Shown: positions 1 through 12,604 of the stretch, piece by piece | Layout: each line of letters begins with the position of its first letter | Position numbering within the stretch: position 1 is the first letter of the stretch | Source: Populus alba | Lineage: Eukaryota > Streptophyta > Magnoliopsida > Malpighiales > Salicaceae | Direction: 5' to 3' | NCBI RefSeq assembly: GCF_005239225.2 | Contig: NC_133300.1 | Span: 16,831,875 to 16,895,874, forward strand | Length of the DNA: 64,000 nt | Program-made: the position numbers and the translations under genes | The notes under the pieces: model-generated | The model's input: only the letters and a program-made list of their open reading frames with translations | Database searches by the model: none | What the model was told of the DNA's origin: nothing

Positions 1-2132
1 AATCTTGATCGATTCATTTGGGTTTTACTGAATTAATATCTTATGTGATTTAACTAAAATATCAACTTCAGTCAAACTTTGAATTATATAAATTACTTTA
101 CCAACTATGAATAATATTTTTTAAAAAATATTGTATATTATTAAAGGCAGTGTAAGCTTTACAGCTATCAATGCAACTTTTACAAACAATAAACCAAATA
201 TTTTATAACACAAAAAAAGATGCTCAAATAATGATAATGTTTTGAAAGAAGTAAGAAAAATATGAAACTTGTGTTATTGACTTGATTGAATCTAATAAAC
301 TCATTTAATTTAATAATATGATTAAAAAAATAATGACAATAGATAATTCAAAAAAAAAATGACAAGAATTAATTATAAAAAATTAGCCACTAATATCATG
401 CTTGAAAAAAAAAAAAAAAAATCCTGTCAGAGATCCATTGTTGCTCCTCTGCTATAGAGAGTGTTCTATCATTAGAAAAAGCTTACCAATATGGTTCCAA
501 TGCTAATGAGAAAGGCTTCAAACCAAATAAAATATAATGAAGTGAACATCTCATGCTTATATTTAATCACTTAATTTAACTTAGTTCACTTTTCTTAAAA
601 AAAATAATCTAAATTTGACAAAGAACAAAAAATAAAAAGACTCAAGATAACTTATCATTTTGAAAATTAGTGTAAAACCCTATAGAAAACAGATAAAAAA
701 AAAATTAATAGAGCCTAATCTTTAATCATATAATTGTTGAGTGATGAAACTGAAAAAAAATATAAGTTTTTTTTTAAAAAAAAACCAAACAAACCTAGAC
801 AAATCTCCTAAATCTAAGTTAAAACCCCAAATTTATAACATGTGAAATCCTAGACCAAACTCAGTAAAGAAGCTCAATTCCCAACCAAATTTAATGTTTA
901 ATGTTGAAGGATGAAATAAAAAAAATATCAATTTAAATTTTTTTCAAAGTAAAAAAAAATAGCAATAAAAAAATAAAGATTAAATTTGACAGGAAAAAAA
1001 AAAAACTTAAAGAGGATGAAATCATAAAAAAAATTCAATTTAAAAAATAATGTTTAATAAAACAAATAACAATAAAAAAAATAAAAACCAAATCAGACAG
1101 ATAAAAAAATCAAAGGAGGATGACATTGATTTTTTTTAATTTTATAAATTCTTTCAAATAAAATAAATAGTAATCAAAATAACATGAACCAAATATAAAG
1201 GAAAAAAAAATTGAAAGATTTATTTAAAAATTTGGAGATTCATGCATGAAAATCCGGGGGAGGGAGAAAAAAGTGGGAGTAGAAAAAAGAAAAAACCCAT
1301 CTATTTTGCACCACCACTCCACAACGTCATGCCTCGGCCCAAAAGAAATTCTTGGCATAACGCTTCCATGTCATAGCAAAAGTTGGCATTTGACCTTCGA
1401 GAAATGCCTCACGCACCTTTTAAAGAGCACATACGTCTTTCATAGAATGACATGTGCATTACACATGCAAATATGTTTTTGTTTTTATATAATATTTTAT
1501 ATTTATTAAAATATTAAATTACTCATCAATTAACTAACTTGGTTATAACTAATTAATTAACTAACTTGATTATAACTAAAAAATTGTGATGAAAATACAA
1601 AAAAGCTCCTAAATGTTAGTTTAAATTTTTTTGCTTCAAGTGTATCTTAGTCGTTTAGGTGCACTTTAAATATAAAAAGATTTACTTATCCCCAATTAAT
1701 CTGATAATAAACAATGAATATTGTGAAAAGACTGTATTATCTCGTATCCAATAACCAGTTCATCAAATTCCTTGAAACGAGGAAAATGTCATTACATTAT
1801 TTCAAATAACAGTAACTCTAAGTATGAATCAACAATGTTTTTCCAATACCAATTATCTTTTGTCAATGCTGACACCAAAACCCTGCAGTATTCATATTAA
1901 CAGCAGAATTATATGCTGTCAACCAATAATTTTGCAAAAACAAATAGGATATTTCTTGTTTTAAATTCAACACCTTGGTAAGTTGTTGCTTGGCTCATCT
2001 GCTTATGTGTCAACAAGTAAATTGCTCGCTAGATTCACACTAAAAAAAAAATCCCACAAGTACAGCTAGCTAAAGACTTTATAACTAACTACAAGCCTCC
2101 ATATTTCAACTCGAGCAATTTAAAACTCATTC
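1..2132. other. AT-rich gene-free flank
   Basis: No supported gene. The stretch is very AT-rich with many A and T runs. A roughly 27-base unit containing aattaactaactt is repeated twice in tandem near 1524-1580. The part from about 960 to 1500 (A-rich lead, then a stretch with cgggggagggag and a short GC-richer tail) resembles in layout the stretch at 14930-15330, which suggests a shared degenerate repeat. The last few hundred bases must hold the promoter of the gene starting at 2133, but I see no clear TATA box that I would defend. Confidence 0.5.
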
Positions 2133-5100
2133 ATGGTTTCCACAATGGAGCAATCTCCATACACAAACTTTCAACGACGAGAGGAACCTGAGTTCAATTT
2201 AAGAGAATGGGAATTCAGGGCTCAGATCAGCCGCGAAAACACGAGATCAAGAAGGTTTTCAGGATCAAATATCAGAAGTTTTAGAGAAGATGCAAGGTCT
2301 TTCAGATCAAACATTACTGTTTCTAGCAGCACTGCCTCATCTCCTGGCTACTCCATAAGAGGTAGTAATCTTGAGTCTTGTCCTTTTCTTTTGCTTCTGT
2401 TCTTTTGATGCAAGGCTTAATTTTCTTGTTTGTGACTATCAATTGTCTAATCCATCTTATCTTAACACTTTCAGAAGAGATTGACCCCTCAACATACTCA
2501 TTCACCACAGCTCTTAAAGGTAATTAGTGACTATGCAAATAGCCAAGCACGTCATTATCTGACAGCTCAAGTTCTTACGCTTATAATATTTGTATTATGC
2601 GTTGAGATTAGTGATTTTAAGTGATTGTATTTGTTCTTTTTTTTGTCCTGCAGCATTGCAAGCAAGGTCAGGATATTATAACAGTTGGGAATGCTCATCA
2701 CCAGATGGATTTGCTTTACATTCCAAATGGAATGAAGCAGAGAAATATATATGCAACCCGCTCTCAGGAGAGGTACCGATGGAGTGTTTATCAGCTAAAA
2801 CACTAAGTGGAAGATCATTTCGAAACTTAACAAACAGAATCACAATGTCTGCACCTCTTGTTTACTCTAATCATTCGCGGCAAATCCAGACAAAGACTAC
2901 TACTTCTATTGCTACACATGACGATATTGTCAATCATTTTCCAATTAAAGGTTGTAATTGGATTACTTGTTGCTGTTATTTTTATGCAGATGAGACAAAA
3001 AAAGCTTGTTTTTGAACTGGTTCGGGATATTTTTTTGGTTGCAGAAGATAAGATGGAGGGCATGCTGAGCACTAGAGATGTCGGGACTCAAAGCACTCCT
3101 CCTGACGTCAGTTCATCAAGTAGTCCTAGTCCAGCTTCAACGCCTTCGATTATAGAGAGAAAGAGATGTGAAGTAGAAGGTGGAGACACACCTAGTTGTA
3201 ATTCAAAGCTGAAAGCTCAAGGACAGGTATGTTCTGCAAATATTCTCAACCCAATACGCTCATTTATATTTACTTGTTCGAAGTTGAAAGCTGAACCAGA
3301 GGCATGTTTTTCTTGTCAAGTCAGTTTGTCTCCTTTGCTTTTCTGAATAGATAAGTTTTCGTTGCTCCTTTTCACTTCATTAAATGCAATTTCCCTTCAA
3401 GTTTATGGGCATCGTTTTCATTTTTTTTTAATTATTTGGGACTCGAACCTGACATTTGTTAAACCTTAAAGGTAATCTAACTCGTTGATTGTACATTAGA
3501 GTTTATTTTCATTTTACTCCTAGGCACTCCTTCCAGGACCCATTTCATAATAAATATACACAATACTATGAAACCATGCTAATGAGACTGAAGCAATCCA
3601 TGTAACCTTGTGGTTCCCTCAACCATTATTGCAGATTATTTTTGTATGAGAAAGAGTAGATAAGGTGCAAACTATTGATATTGCTTTGTTTTTCTCGTGA
3701 TTCTAGTCGCTGCTTGGCAATGCATTGCCATCACGCATCTGTTTTTTTTTTTGGAATTGGTCGTGTATTTACTGATATATATGTGTGTATCACCGTGAGC
3801 CCTTCCATGGTGGGGAACTAGCAATTAGGTGAAATGGTCCCTTATTTAATGGGGGTGTGGTCACTGTGAAGAGGTGTACTAAGTGCAGGCAGTATGCTAC
3901 AAAAATACTAGAAAATGTTTTGCACCAATTGCAAGTTTCAGAGAACAAATGACTAATCTTAGCCCCACCATTGTGGGGGACTAGCAATAATACGTGGTAA
4001 TTGGTCCCTCTAACAATGATGGGTGCTTGCCCTAGTTGTATAGCAAGATGCCCCAGGTAGGTAGCATTCCAGCACATAAGGTTGCTTTTATCTATGATTC
4101 TCAGAAACATTTTTCCTGTCAAAAGAAAAGGTCTTTCCTCTTTTTTCAGCTTCATGGCTACTTTTTTTTTTAAAAAAAAAACCTCGAGGAGCAAAAACAG
4201 GAAGAAAGTTAAAGCCCTTTAGGATGTTCAATACTATTGTCATCGGAGATTACTGACATAATATTTTCCGTCCGTAATTCCATTGCTAATTGACAATTTT
4301 CTGATAGTGAATCCTCAACTGTGTTCTTTATTCAAACTTGCATGAACTCCTCTTTTGTTCTTTAGTTCTTCTCTTCTCTTTGTTTTATGTGGTGGCACTG
4401 AAGATGCTTTCAATTCCTTGATCTCCTTTTTGTTTTTTTTGCTTTTGATTCTTTGGGGTCATCATTGAAAGTAGCATTTCACTGCCTCTCACATTTCCTT
4501 TTCTTCTTTTTGGACAAAACAGCCATGTGTTTCAGGGCTGAATCACAGAATAGTGGTATCACTGGATACGAAAATACTCCTTCATCAAGCTATTATCATT
4601 TACATTATTGGAGCCACACATCATCATTAGATCTTGACATTACACTGTTGTGGCAAACGTGTACAAGCAAGTTTGGTTAAAGTGACACTGACCCCTCTAT
4701 AATCTTTTGCGATGTTTGGGCTCTGTGGTGTGGTACACTGTGACTTGAATGGTCCGGTAAAACGATGACTAACGCAGTAATACTCTTCAGGTGTTCAAAT
4801 GTTCGAACCACTTTGACCGTGTGCTATCTGATATACTATTGAGATCTTGACTGGAGTTTGCCTGCCACCATATTTTACTAGTATACTAGCAGAAGCAGAA
4901 GCTAGCCTAGTTTCCATGGAAGCACAAAACCCTATAGAAAACCTTAAAAGACACTACGGAAGAGACCTAAGGTGCAAACCGTGACAACCTTGTTTTGCCC
5001 TACTTGAACATGCTTAATTTGCTCTAGGCTGACGATCCTGGGTTTGGATTTTTAGGTATGCAAACCACAGTTGGGCTTATCCAAGCTTTTTTACTCAAAC

Positions 5101-5950
5101 CAAAACTAGGAAAAGAAAAACATGGAATGGATTGGAAGTTTTATTCCATAGTAAAGCTCTTCCTTTTCTTTTTTGGACAACTCAGTGGTTAATTGTTAGT
5201 GCTATGAAAGCAGAGACTACGGTTTAATACCCATCAAGACAGTAGATTCACCTGACCACCACCACAACAAAGATGAGAGGTTAACATGTCTACCTTTATA
5301 CATGGGGCTTGGACAATTTGCTTAGAATTATTGCACTTTCCACTTTCTTATTTGGTACCCTGTAATGTTATTCGGTGTTATAGCATGATATTGTCAAATC
5401 ACAAGAATAACGGCTATAATACGTCGTATAACTAACGGTAATGGGTGTTATTGAGTGTAATATTGCAAATAACGGGTCAATAATGACCCATAACAACTCA
5501 CTTGTAAAACTGAGTTTTCATTTTTTTTTATATATTTCAATTTCATTTTTCATATTTCGGATGTGGGCAGATACAAATCATTAACTTGAATACTCTTTCC
5601 TTTAATGTTTTTTTTGTTTCCTCTTGTCTCTTTCGCAATGCATTCATTTTATTTTCCTGTTTTAACTTTTCAGGTCATCTTCTAATAAATGACTGGTGCA
5701 TTATATGATGAATATATGGTACATGCAGGTTCAGGTAAAGGAAACAAGAGGGAAAGAAGAAAGCACAGAAAATGAGAGCACTGGAGAGGAAAGTCAGAAC
5801 AGAAAGGATGAGAAAATGTGGATGTGCAGCATCAGGAAGCAAGGTGGATGCTTGTCATGGATGAGAAAAAGGCAGAGGGAGAGACACAAACCAAGAAACA
5901 GCAACATTTTCTCTTTTAACGTGAAGGGTGCTGCTAAAAAGGAGAGCTAG
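2133..5950 (+). CDS. Remorin-N-terminus-like protein, 324 aa, 5 exons
   Basis: Exons 2133-2361, 2475-2519, 2654-2950, 3045-3226 and 5729-5950, all with GT-AG borders and matching phase (975 nt, stop TAG). The product is polar and rich in Ser and Arg. It has a YSFTTALKALQ segment at about residues 84-94, followed by a KWNEAEKYICNPLSGEVP segment, then a RDVGTQSTP segment and a Ser/Pro-rich stretch. From memory, these short segments occur in that order in the N-terminal half of long plant remorins. The Remorin_C coiled-coil domain is absent: the protein ends in an acidic Glu-rich stretch and then a basic tail with a CLSWMRKRQRERHKPR run. I read it as a remorin-related or remorin-N-like protein, perhaps membrane-associated through the basic tail; function unknown. 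Met at 2145 is an alternative start. Intron 4 is 2.5 kb, far longer than the others. Confidence 0.75.
3806..4008. repeat. Diverged direct repeat inside intron 4
   Basis: Two related segments lie about 160 bases apart, at 3806-3841 and 3967-4008. Both share a gtgggg-actagcaat core followed by a tggtccct block. They look like units of a degraded transposable element inside the long last intron of the remorin-like gene. No coding potential is evident. Confidence 0.35.
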
Positions 5951-7274
5951 AGATGGTAAGAGAATATAGGGATTTCTTTGAAGAGGTCTTGTCTATGGAG
6001 GAGGGGGGCTTAACTGAGGGCAACCATGAACGGACAGAAATGAAAGACAGTGTCTTATGTTGGTTGCCTTTTTTCCTTGGGTTTTTGTTGCAGGTAGTGA
6101 TGCTGTGTTTTATTCCTTAGCTCTGAAAATGGCTGACAGCTTTTGGGGTCACGTGCACTCCTTTGTTTATTGCTTCAGAATGGATAGATTCTTCTTTCTC
6201 TCCCATGTAAAATTCACCAACAAATAATTAATGGGAAGGATTTTAGAGTTTTTTTTTTTTTAAAAAGAAAACTAATTCATGCAAAAAAAAAAAAAATCAA
6301 ATAAATACGACTCAAAATATTTGGAAAAGTTATACATCTCCTAGGTTGTGCTGCTAGCAACCAAAAAAATCAAGATGTTGAAAATAATACAATATATATT
6401 TTTTAATATTTTCAATAAACTATGATGTTGAAAATATTAAAAAAAAAATTGTGAAGATCGTGCAGTTGAAAATAGACTTGATAAATTGGGAGGGTCAAAT
6501 CTTATAATTTTTTTTGGGTGCTGTTTCGTTTAAGTGCCTGGAAAGTTTTTCAAGTGCAGGGGGGATATTGAAAAGTTTTCAAACTTTGGGGGGCCACCCC
6601 TAAATTCATCCTTGCATGTCTAGTTTTGATTGAAATCATACAACTATACTCCAAATATATTATTAAACTATGCAAACTAAATCAACTCTGAGTTTAATTA
6701 TTTTTTTGTTGCTTCTCAACCCGAGAGACCAGACCAAACCGAATTTAATAAATAGAAAGTTTCCTAAGTGTTTGACTTCCTAGATTTTATACTCTTATAC
6801 TCTCTGGTCTCCAAGTCTTGTAAACTCCATGTCTGACATGCTCATAAACCAGTGGCAGACCGTTAAGATCATTATGTGTGAAAATGCATCATGTTCAGAA
6901 AACTGAGAATTACATTGCAATCTGCTGATAGGAGAATCATAATAATAAGAATTCAAGGTGCTAAGGGAGCAATGCAGCAAGAATTTAGCAATCTCTTTGC
7001 ATTGAATGTAGTGGTATCTTGCGGTGAAAATCCTGTTGGGTTTGTGCATCGCTTATAGAACAGATTCATGGTAATCAAATTACTTCTCCGGCTTTCCATT
7101 GGGATTATATGGAGCATGCATAAGTTTCTCCAAGATTTTACACCTCACGCACACTCACAGAAAAAGGTGATAAACTAAAGCTAAACATCTTTATACAAAT
7201 TTTTCACGAGGGAGAATATGTAAATGAAGAAAAGACCAAACAGATAGCAGAGCTAGATGATACCATGAAGCACT
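5951..7274. other. Intergenic, convergent 3' ends
   Basis: This lies between two convergent genes and should hold both 3' UTRs. It contains a foldback with 16-base arms (6400-6415 and 6428-6443, core taatattttcaa / ttgaaaatatta). The stretch near 6540-6620 (gggggatattgaaaag, ggggggccacccc) has the look of a degraded transposon end. No gene seen. Confidence 0.4.
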
Positions 7275-10200
7275 TCATGAAGGTGATGCATCGGCATTTA
7301 AGTTGGAAATAAGTCGAACTTCGTATAGGTTGTTTTCCCCTATCCCTGCAAACGATTATTAATTATTCATCACATAGAAGGATTCCGAGCTGTTGCGGGC
7401 CTTTTAAGGCTTTTCAAAAGCATATATTTGAACCAAAGCATTAAAAGCAGATCTTACCGATCTCAGCTGTGATATCTGGTCCGAAGAATGAAGTAAATTT
7501 TCCCTGAAATCATTATTTGAGCTTAAAGAATCAGCAAGCAATTATTCTTTACTCTTTTCTTGAAATTAATGATATAAATGGAACTACAAGGTGGAAGGCT
7601 CTAAACGAACTAATAATTCCAGACCCAGACAACCAAGAACTCTTCCACAAGCTCAAAATTTGAGAAACACCAAAATGCTAACTTCTAGTCAAGCTTGCAC
7701 AATTTTTACCTGTCTTTTTTCAAAGTCCGACAACTGCAAAAATTTTGCCTCGAAGACCAGGACAAGACAGTATTTACCATCCTCTGTGACCTGAGACAAG
7801 GTAATGATACAAGGAAAATGATATGATAAAACAGAATCATATTTAGGAAGCAAGCCTAGGTTCAAATGGTTTCAAGCCATAGAAGCTCTCTAAAATCGTT
7901 TGAGTTGCAAAATCAGTCAGAGAGAAGGGGAACAAAAAGGTTATTTAGAAAGAAGCTTTTAATGAGATGCTTCCATTATCAGGAAAAAAAAAAAAACAAA
8001 CCCTAGCAGCTTCATGAAACAGATATAAAATTTTAGAGTTCTAAGCAATTTAACATAAATTGACTAATAAATGATGCTTGCTTGTGAGCAATTGAAAGTC
8101 TTCTAGTGAACTAGCACATAAGTTGCATTCCAATAGTATGATCGAAGAAGTTGCAGCCAAAGACACTGTCAATCAGAAAGTTGGATAGTCAGTATGTTTT
8201 GTTTTTAGAATTTAGTATGTATTGAAAGAACATACTTCTTCACGAATCATCTGCAGAATAGGTGCATTCCGCCTTGGAATTCCTCCACCCTGACATGCAA
8301 GGCAGAATACATGAGAATAAAGCTACAAGAACAAGAATTATATAAATTATCTCCTATTTAAATAAATGCACCAATACATAAAATGCCAGGTCATGTACCC
8401 GAATTTATAATCTCAAATGTAAAAGTAGTGATTTTTCTTTTCTTAGATGAGTACTTGGTTTCACTTTGTCATCACTAACTATCAACCAAACAGATTCAAG
8501 CAATAGTAGGTCAAGTGACCAGAAACTATCCGTGACATGATGTACTGGGACCAATATCAAAGTTCACACACTACATGGCATTCTGAAAAGGCTACTCAGT
8601 TTGAAATGACTGATACCCTCCAAAAAAGAAGTAAAAATCTGGAGATAATCGGTTCCAGATCTTTGTCCACAATTAGAAGGAAATTATCTTCCCTAAGATG
8701 AAGTTTTAGGAATATTCTCTACTGCGAATGCCAGGAAGAGATTTTTCAATTGTGTTTTATCAACATCAGATGCATTTCTTTTTTCTAAAATTTTATACGA
8801 GCAGAATTAGAAATGATGTGTGGCCTTCAATATACACTGGCATATTGAAACATGAGAAAGTTTGTAGGCAGGAACTTTAAAACAAAAGCTGATCGTCTTT
8901 CATGATAAAACAGATGATCCAGAGCATGCTCCTCGTACTATTAAATATTAGTTATTAAATAGCATACCAGACCATACTGGAAAATTCGTTTCAATGCCTC
9001 ATCCAAATGCTGCTCATCTCCATAACGATATCTTATAACATCATTCCTGACCTGATTAAATAGATAAAGAAGTAATTCCAGATGTTATACTATATTCAAA
9101 ATGTCAAAAGAGTATACTATGTTGTCTACTTGTGAAAGCATTATCGTAATATAGACTGCATGTGGTAAAGTTTTCTGCAGTCAGCACAAGAACATGCTGT
9201 TTTATGAAAGAGAGAACAAATGCAATAAGGTTCACATTGTTGCATAAAACAGCTAGTCAACACAATATCCTAACAGGTAGAAGCTTCACGATGAGGTTAT
9301 ATTATCCAACAATACATTACAAGTCTGAAAGGGATGCCATGTTAAATCTTTAACTCACTAGAGCATAACATTTTAGTCACCAACGATGCACATTAATCTT
9401 GAAATTTAGAGATGGTAAAATAATAGCAAGGAAGGAGTAAGAAACTGAGCCTAGGTGGTAAAGACAAATGTAAGTTTACGAGTCTTTCTTGTTTCACCAA
9501 TTTGCTTTTCATTTAAGACTTTGAAATTGCTCCAGAAATGAGCAAAGGTCGTCCCTACTTACCTTGACCAAAGATCAGGTTGAATGGAATTGCGATTTGT
9601 CAATAATGTCAAACACCTGACTCGAAACAAAGATACCATGGTGGAACAAGCGACTAATCGACCAAAAACGATTTGCTGAAGAAAGCAAATATCACCCTAG
9701 TATGAAAAGACTAAGTCTGGGTGAGATGTCGACTCATACTATCAGATTTCCTTAGGTAAGTCCCTTAAGTTAGGAGTTTAATCAGAAGAAGTATTAGAAT
9801 AAATAAAAATAGGATCTAATTGATGTTGCTTGCTGACATTGTGTCAGATGCTGAAAATACCTGTTTAAGGATTGGAGTGGCACATTTTTCTCTTAACATC
9901 TCAGCATCTGAATAAGTCAAGCATGGCACTGGCTTCAGTTCTGCATACTGCACAGAAGTCAAAAGGAAAACTGCATTACTTCACTGCCAATACCACTTAA
10001 ATAAACCAGATATGTCATTGAAATTTAAGCATTCCATTACGGTTCTAAAGCCATCCTTTGAAAGAAAATATAAAGAACCATATGTAACCAGACACACAAG
10101 GGCAGATATCAACTTAAGAAACAGGTTACCCAAAACAAACTATAACATATATGTTTCAAGCAGTGTGAATTACTTTTTATACTTGCTACCTCAATCTCTA

Positions 10201-11371
10201 AATGATATCCAATAAGAAAATCAAGAACCAAAATATTTTATAACATAATTGTCATAAAATCCCAGTGATGCAGAGAAAAAAACTTTTTACCTTGAGAGCC
10301 ATACCAATTATTGCAAGAGGAAAGCCATATGTTAGCATTATTGCTGACCATTCAGATCCAGGAAGGATGTTAAAATATGCCCCAAAACCGTACCTGCGGA
10401 TCACTCAATATCTGTGATCAGCAGTCACTTAAGATTACTTAGGTACGATCAAAGGGAAAGAAACTCACGACAGGAGCGAAATCCCTAAACCCAGTCCAAT
10501 GACACCAAATGAGACCTGCAAACAATAGAAAACACCATAATTTCACTCATCAGAACATACAGATGATGACACCAGGTTTACTAAAACTTTATGCAGTAAG
10601 CAGGCTTGCACCAAGTCTTAGCCAAAGCAGGTTCAGAGAAGTGATAAGACTGAAGAAGATGAGGGAACTGTTTGGTTATTGGTTATCACTGCAAATTTGC
10701 CCACAAAACTATATAATGCATCCCATTAACTAAAAACCATTGAAGACAGTTTCATCACTTATTCAAACAACTAGGAACAACATAAGTGACAAAAGAAGTC
10801 AGTGCGTTAGTATCCAAGAATCTAACCCAAAAGCTAACCAATGCTTATCCTTACAAATGTGGCATTGCACAAAACCCCTGTTCACCTATTAACAAGACTA
10901 CATTTTACATACTTGACAGCTGCAACAAATGAGATTAGCCCAACAGCCCTAGCACATAGGGTAACAAACAACAGTAAAGACCTCAACTTTAGAAACAATT
11001 GACACAAACGTGAAATGGGTCTATTTCATTTAAATTGTTACAACAAAATTTAATGAAGAAAAATCAATTCCATACAAAAAAAGAAGAAGCAGGAAGAGAA
11101 ACACCTTAGCAAGAGAGAACTCATCATCAGTAACAATCGTTTTGGAACCAGTAGTAGAAGAAGCAGCCCGACTCGAATCAGCAGCTTTGGTTAAGAACAC
11201 AAGCTTAACTTTGTGGTTTTGTTTAGGACTCAATTTTGATGGTGACGAAGAATGTACAGAGAGAAAGCAGCGACCTTTGTGCTTGTTAGTACAGAACCTT
11301 CCAAATTGTACATCATAGTGGAAAATGGTGGTTCTTGCTGTTGCAGAAGCTGATAATATTATTGCTTTCAT
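7275..11371 (-). CDS. Conserved chloroplast membrane protein, unknown function, 279 aa, 9 exons
   Basis: Exons, in transcript order: 11371-11105, 10515-10469, 10393-10291, 9947-9861, 9051-8968, 8289-8236, 7790-7710, 7503-7458 and 7345-7275 (840 nt, stop TGA). The first 89 residues are rich in Ser, Thr, Ala and Lys and poor in acidic residues, as expected of a chloroplast transit peptide. Next come two hydrophobic segments, about residues 91-112 (GVIGLGLGISLLSYGFGAYF) and 120-137 (ending PLAIIGMALKYAE). The soluble part contains RYRYGDEQHLDEALKRIF, GGGIPRR and SFFGPDI. I recognise this as a protein conserved from cyanobacteria to plants, probably the DUF2854 family, but the family number is from memory. 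Likely a thylakoid or envelope protein facing the stroma. Intron 4 (9860-9052) is the longest coding-region intron downstream of exon 3. Confidence 0.85.
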
Positions 11372-12604
11372 TGGGTAGTGGTTGATTGATTGATTTTTCG
11401 AGTTTGGTTCTAAATCTAAAAATTTGCAGACATTTTTCTTCTGTTTCTTTCTTTGAGGATGAAGTATGTTATGTATCTGGTTTTGGAGAGATTAAGGAAT
11501 GAGAGGTTACAGTTTGATGATCCAAAAACTAGTTTCAACCGCCAAAACATTATTGTTACGTGGCACCATTCATTTTCTCTATTTTTTCTTCTTTTTAATT
11601 CTAATGTTATTGAATATATATACATGCCAATCAAAATATTTACATTATTTAAATTTTTAATAATTACTATTTTTATTTTCTCGAATTTTATAAACATTAT
11701 AATGATATTGTATTATCATAGTATTAATGAAATTAGTTTTTTAAAAGAATTAGTACCAATAAAGTAATAAATCAATTAAAGAAATTTCTTTTGAAAGAAA
11801 AAAAATATTTATCATAAATTTTTTAATAAATGGAGATACGATAAAAAAAAAAAATATATAGGAAGTAATCACACTTCAATAACAAATATGAATACAAAAA
11901 ATTCCGCAAAGACAAAATGAGATTTTTTAGACACGTGATATTTAGAATATTCATTTTTTCCATTTTTTTTACGATATTCATCGGTTATTTCAATAGATAA
12001 TCAAGATTTACGCATTATTACCTTCCTTCAAGAATTGTCTATTATACCATTAGTGTGTGTGGTTGTGTATAATACCATTAGTTAGCTGCCCAATATATTG
12101 AGGTGAAATTGCCTTAAATTAGGGTAATATTTTGTTTTTTTATTGTGGCGAGGGTTAGTATTTAAAGTGTTTTTTTGTTTAAAAATAGATTGAAATAATA
12201 TTTTTTAAAGCTATAATATTTATAATTAGCTTTACTAATTAGCTTTTTTGATCCTATTACATGAAATATATTTATAATATTAAATAAAAACATTTACCAA
12301 CAAGAAGCATCATGTAAATTTCCATTCCCTTCCAGCCAAGAATTTGTTGAATACATAATTTTATTGCCGCTGCTCATTGACTAATCTTTCTTAGGACAAC
12401 TGCTGAAACCTAAAGACTGAAGTAAGCCGTAAACAACATTTGAAGAACAGTTGATACACATACTTTTTGCTGTAAACAATAAGAAGACAGAAATGGAGTG
12501 CAGAGACATTTGCAGCTCTAAGCCAAGTTAGGAATCAAGGTCGATTCTCCTGCAAGCTAGGAGTCCTTATTTGCAACAAGTAAACGAAAACATACTGCAG
12601 AACC
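11372..12604. other. Intergenic, AT-rich
   Basis: This holds the promoter of the chloroplast protein gene (minus strand) near 11372-11500 and the 3' side of the 4CL-like remnant. Short open frames at 11416-11767 overlap on both strands, are low in complexity and look random. No RNA gene or clear repeat seen. Confidence 0.4.

Noticed and set aside
1246..1509. 87-codon open frame in the left flank
   Set aside because: Low-complexity and repeat-like sequence, no domain, no splice or promoter context.
3420..3490. Possible tRNA or SINE B box (reverse strand aggttcgagtccc) in intron 4
   Set aside because: No A box at the right distance and no cloverleaf; at best a SINE tail fragment.
3790..4194. 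134-codon minus-strand frame in intron 4 of the remorin-like gene
   Set aside because: Covers two diverged repeat units and a poly-Lys/poly-A run; explained by repeat DNA.
11416..11767. Overlapping frames on both strands
   Set aside because: AT-rich, Ile/Asn/Lys-biased translations on opposite strands of the same DNA; typical noise.
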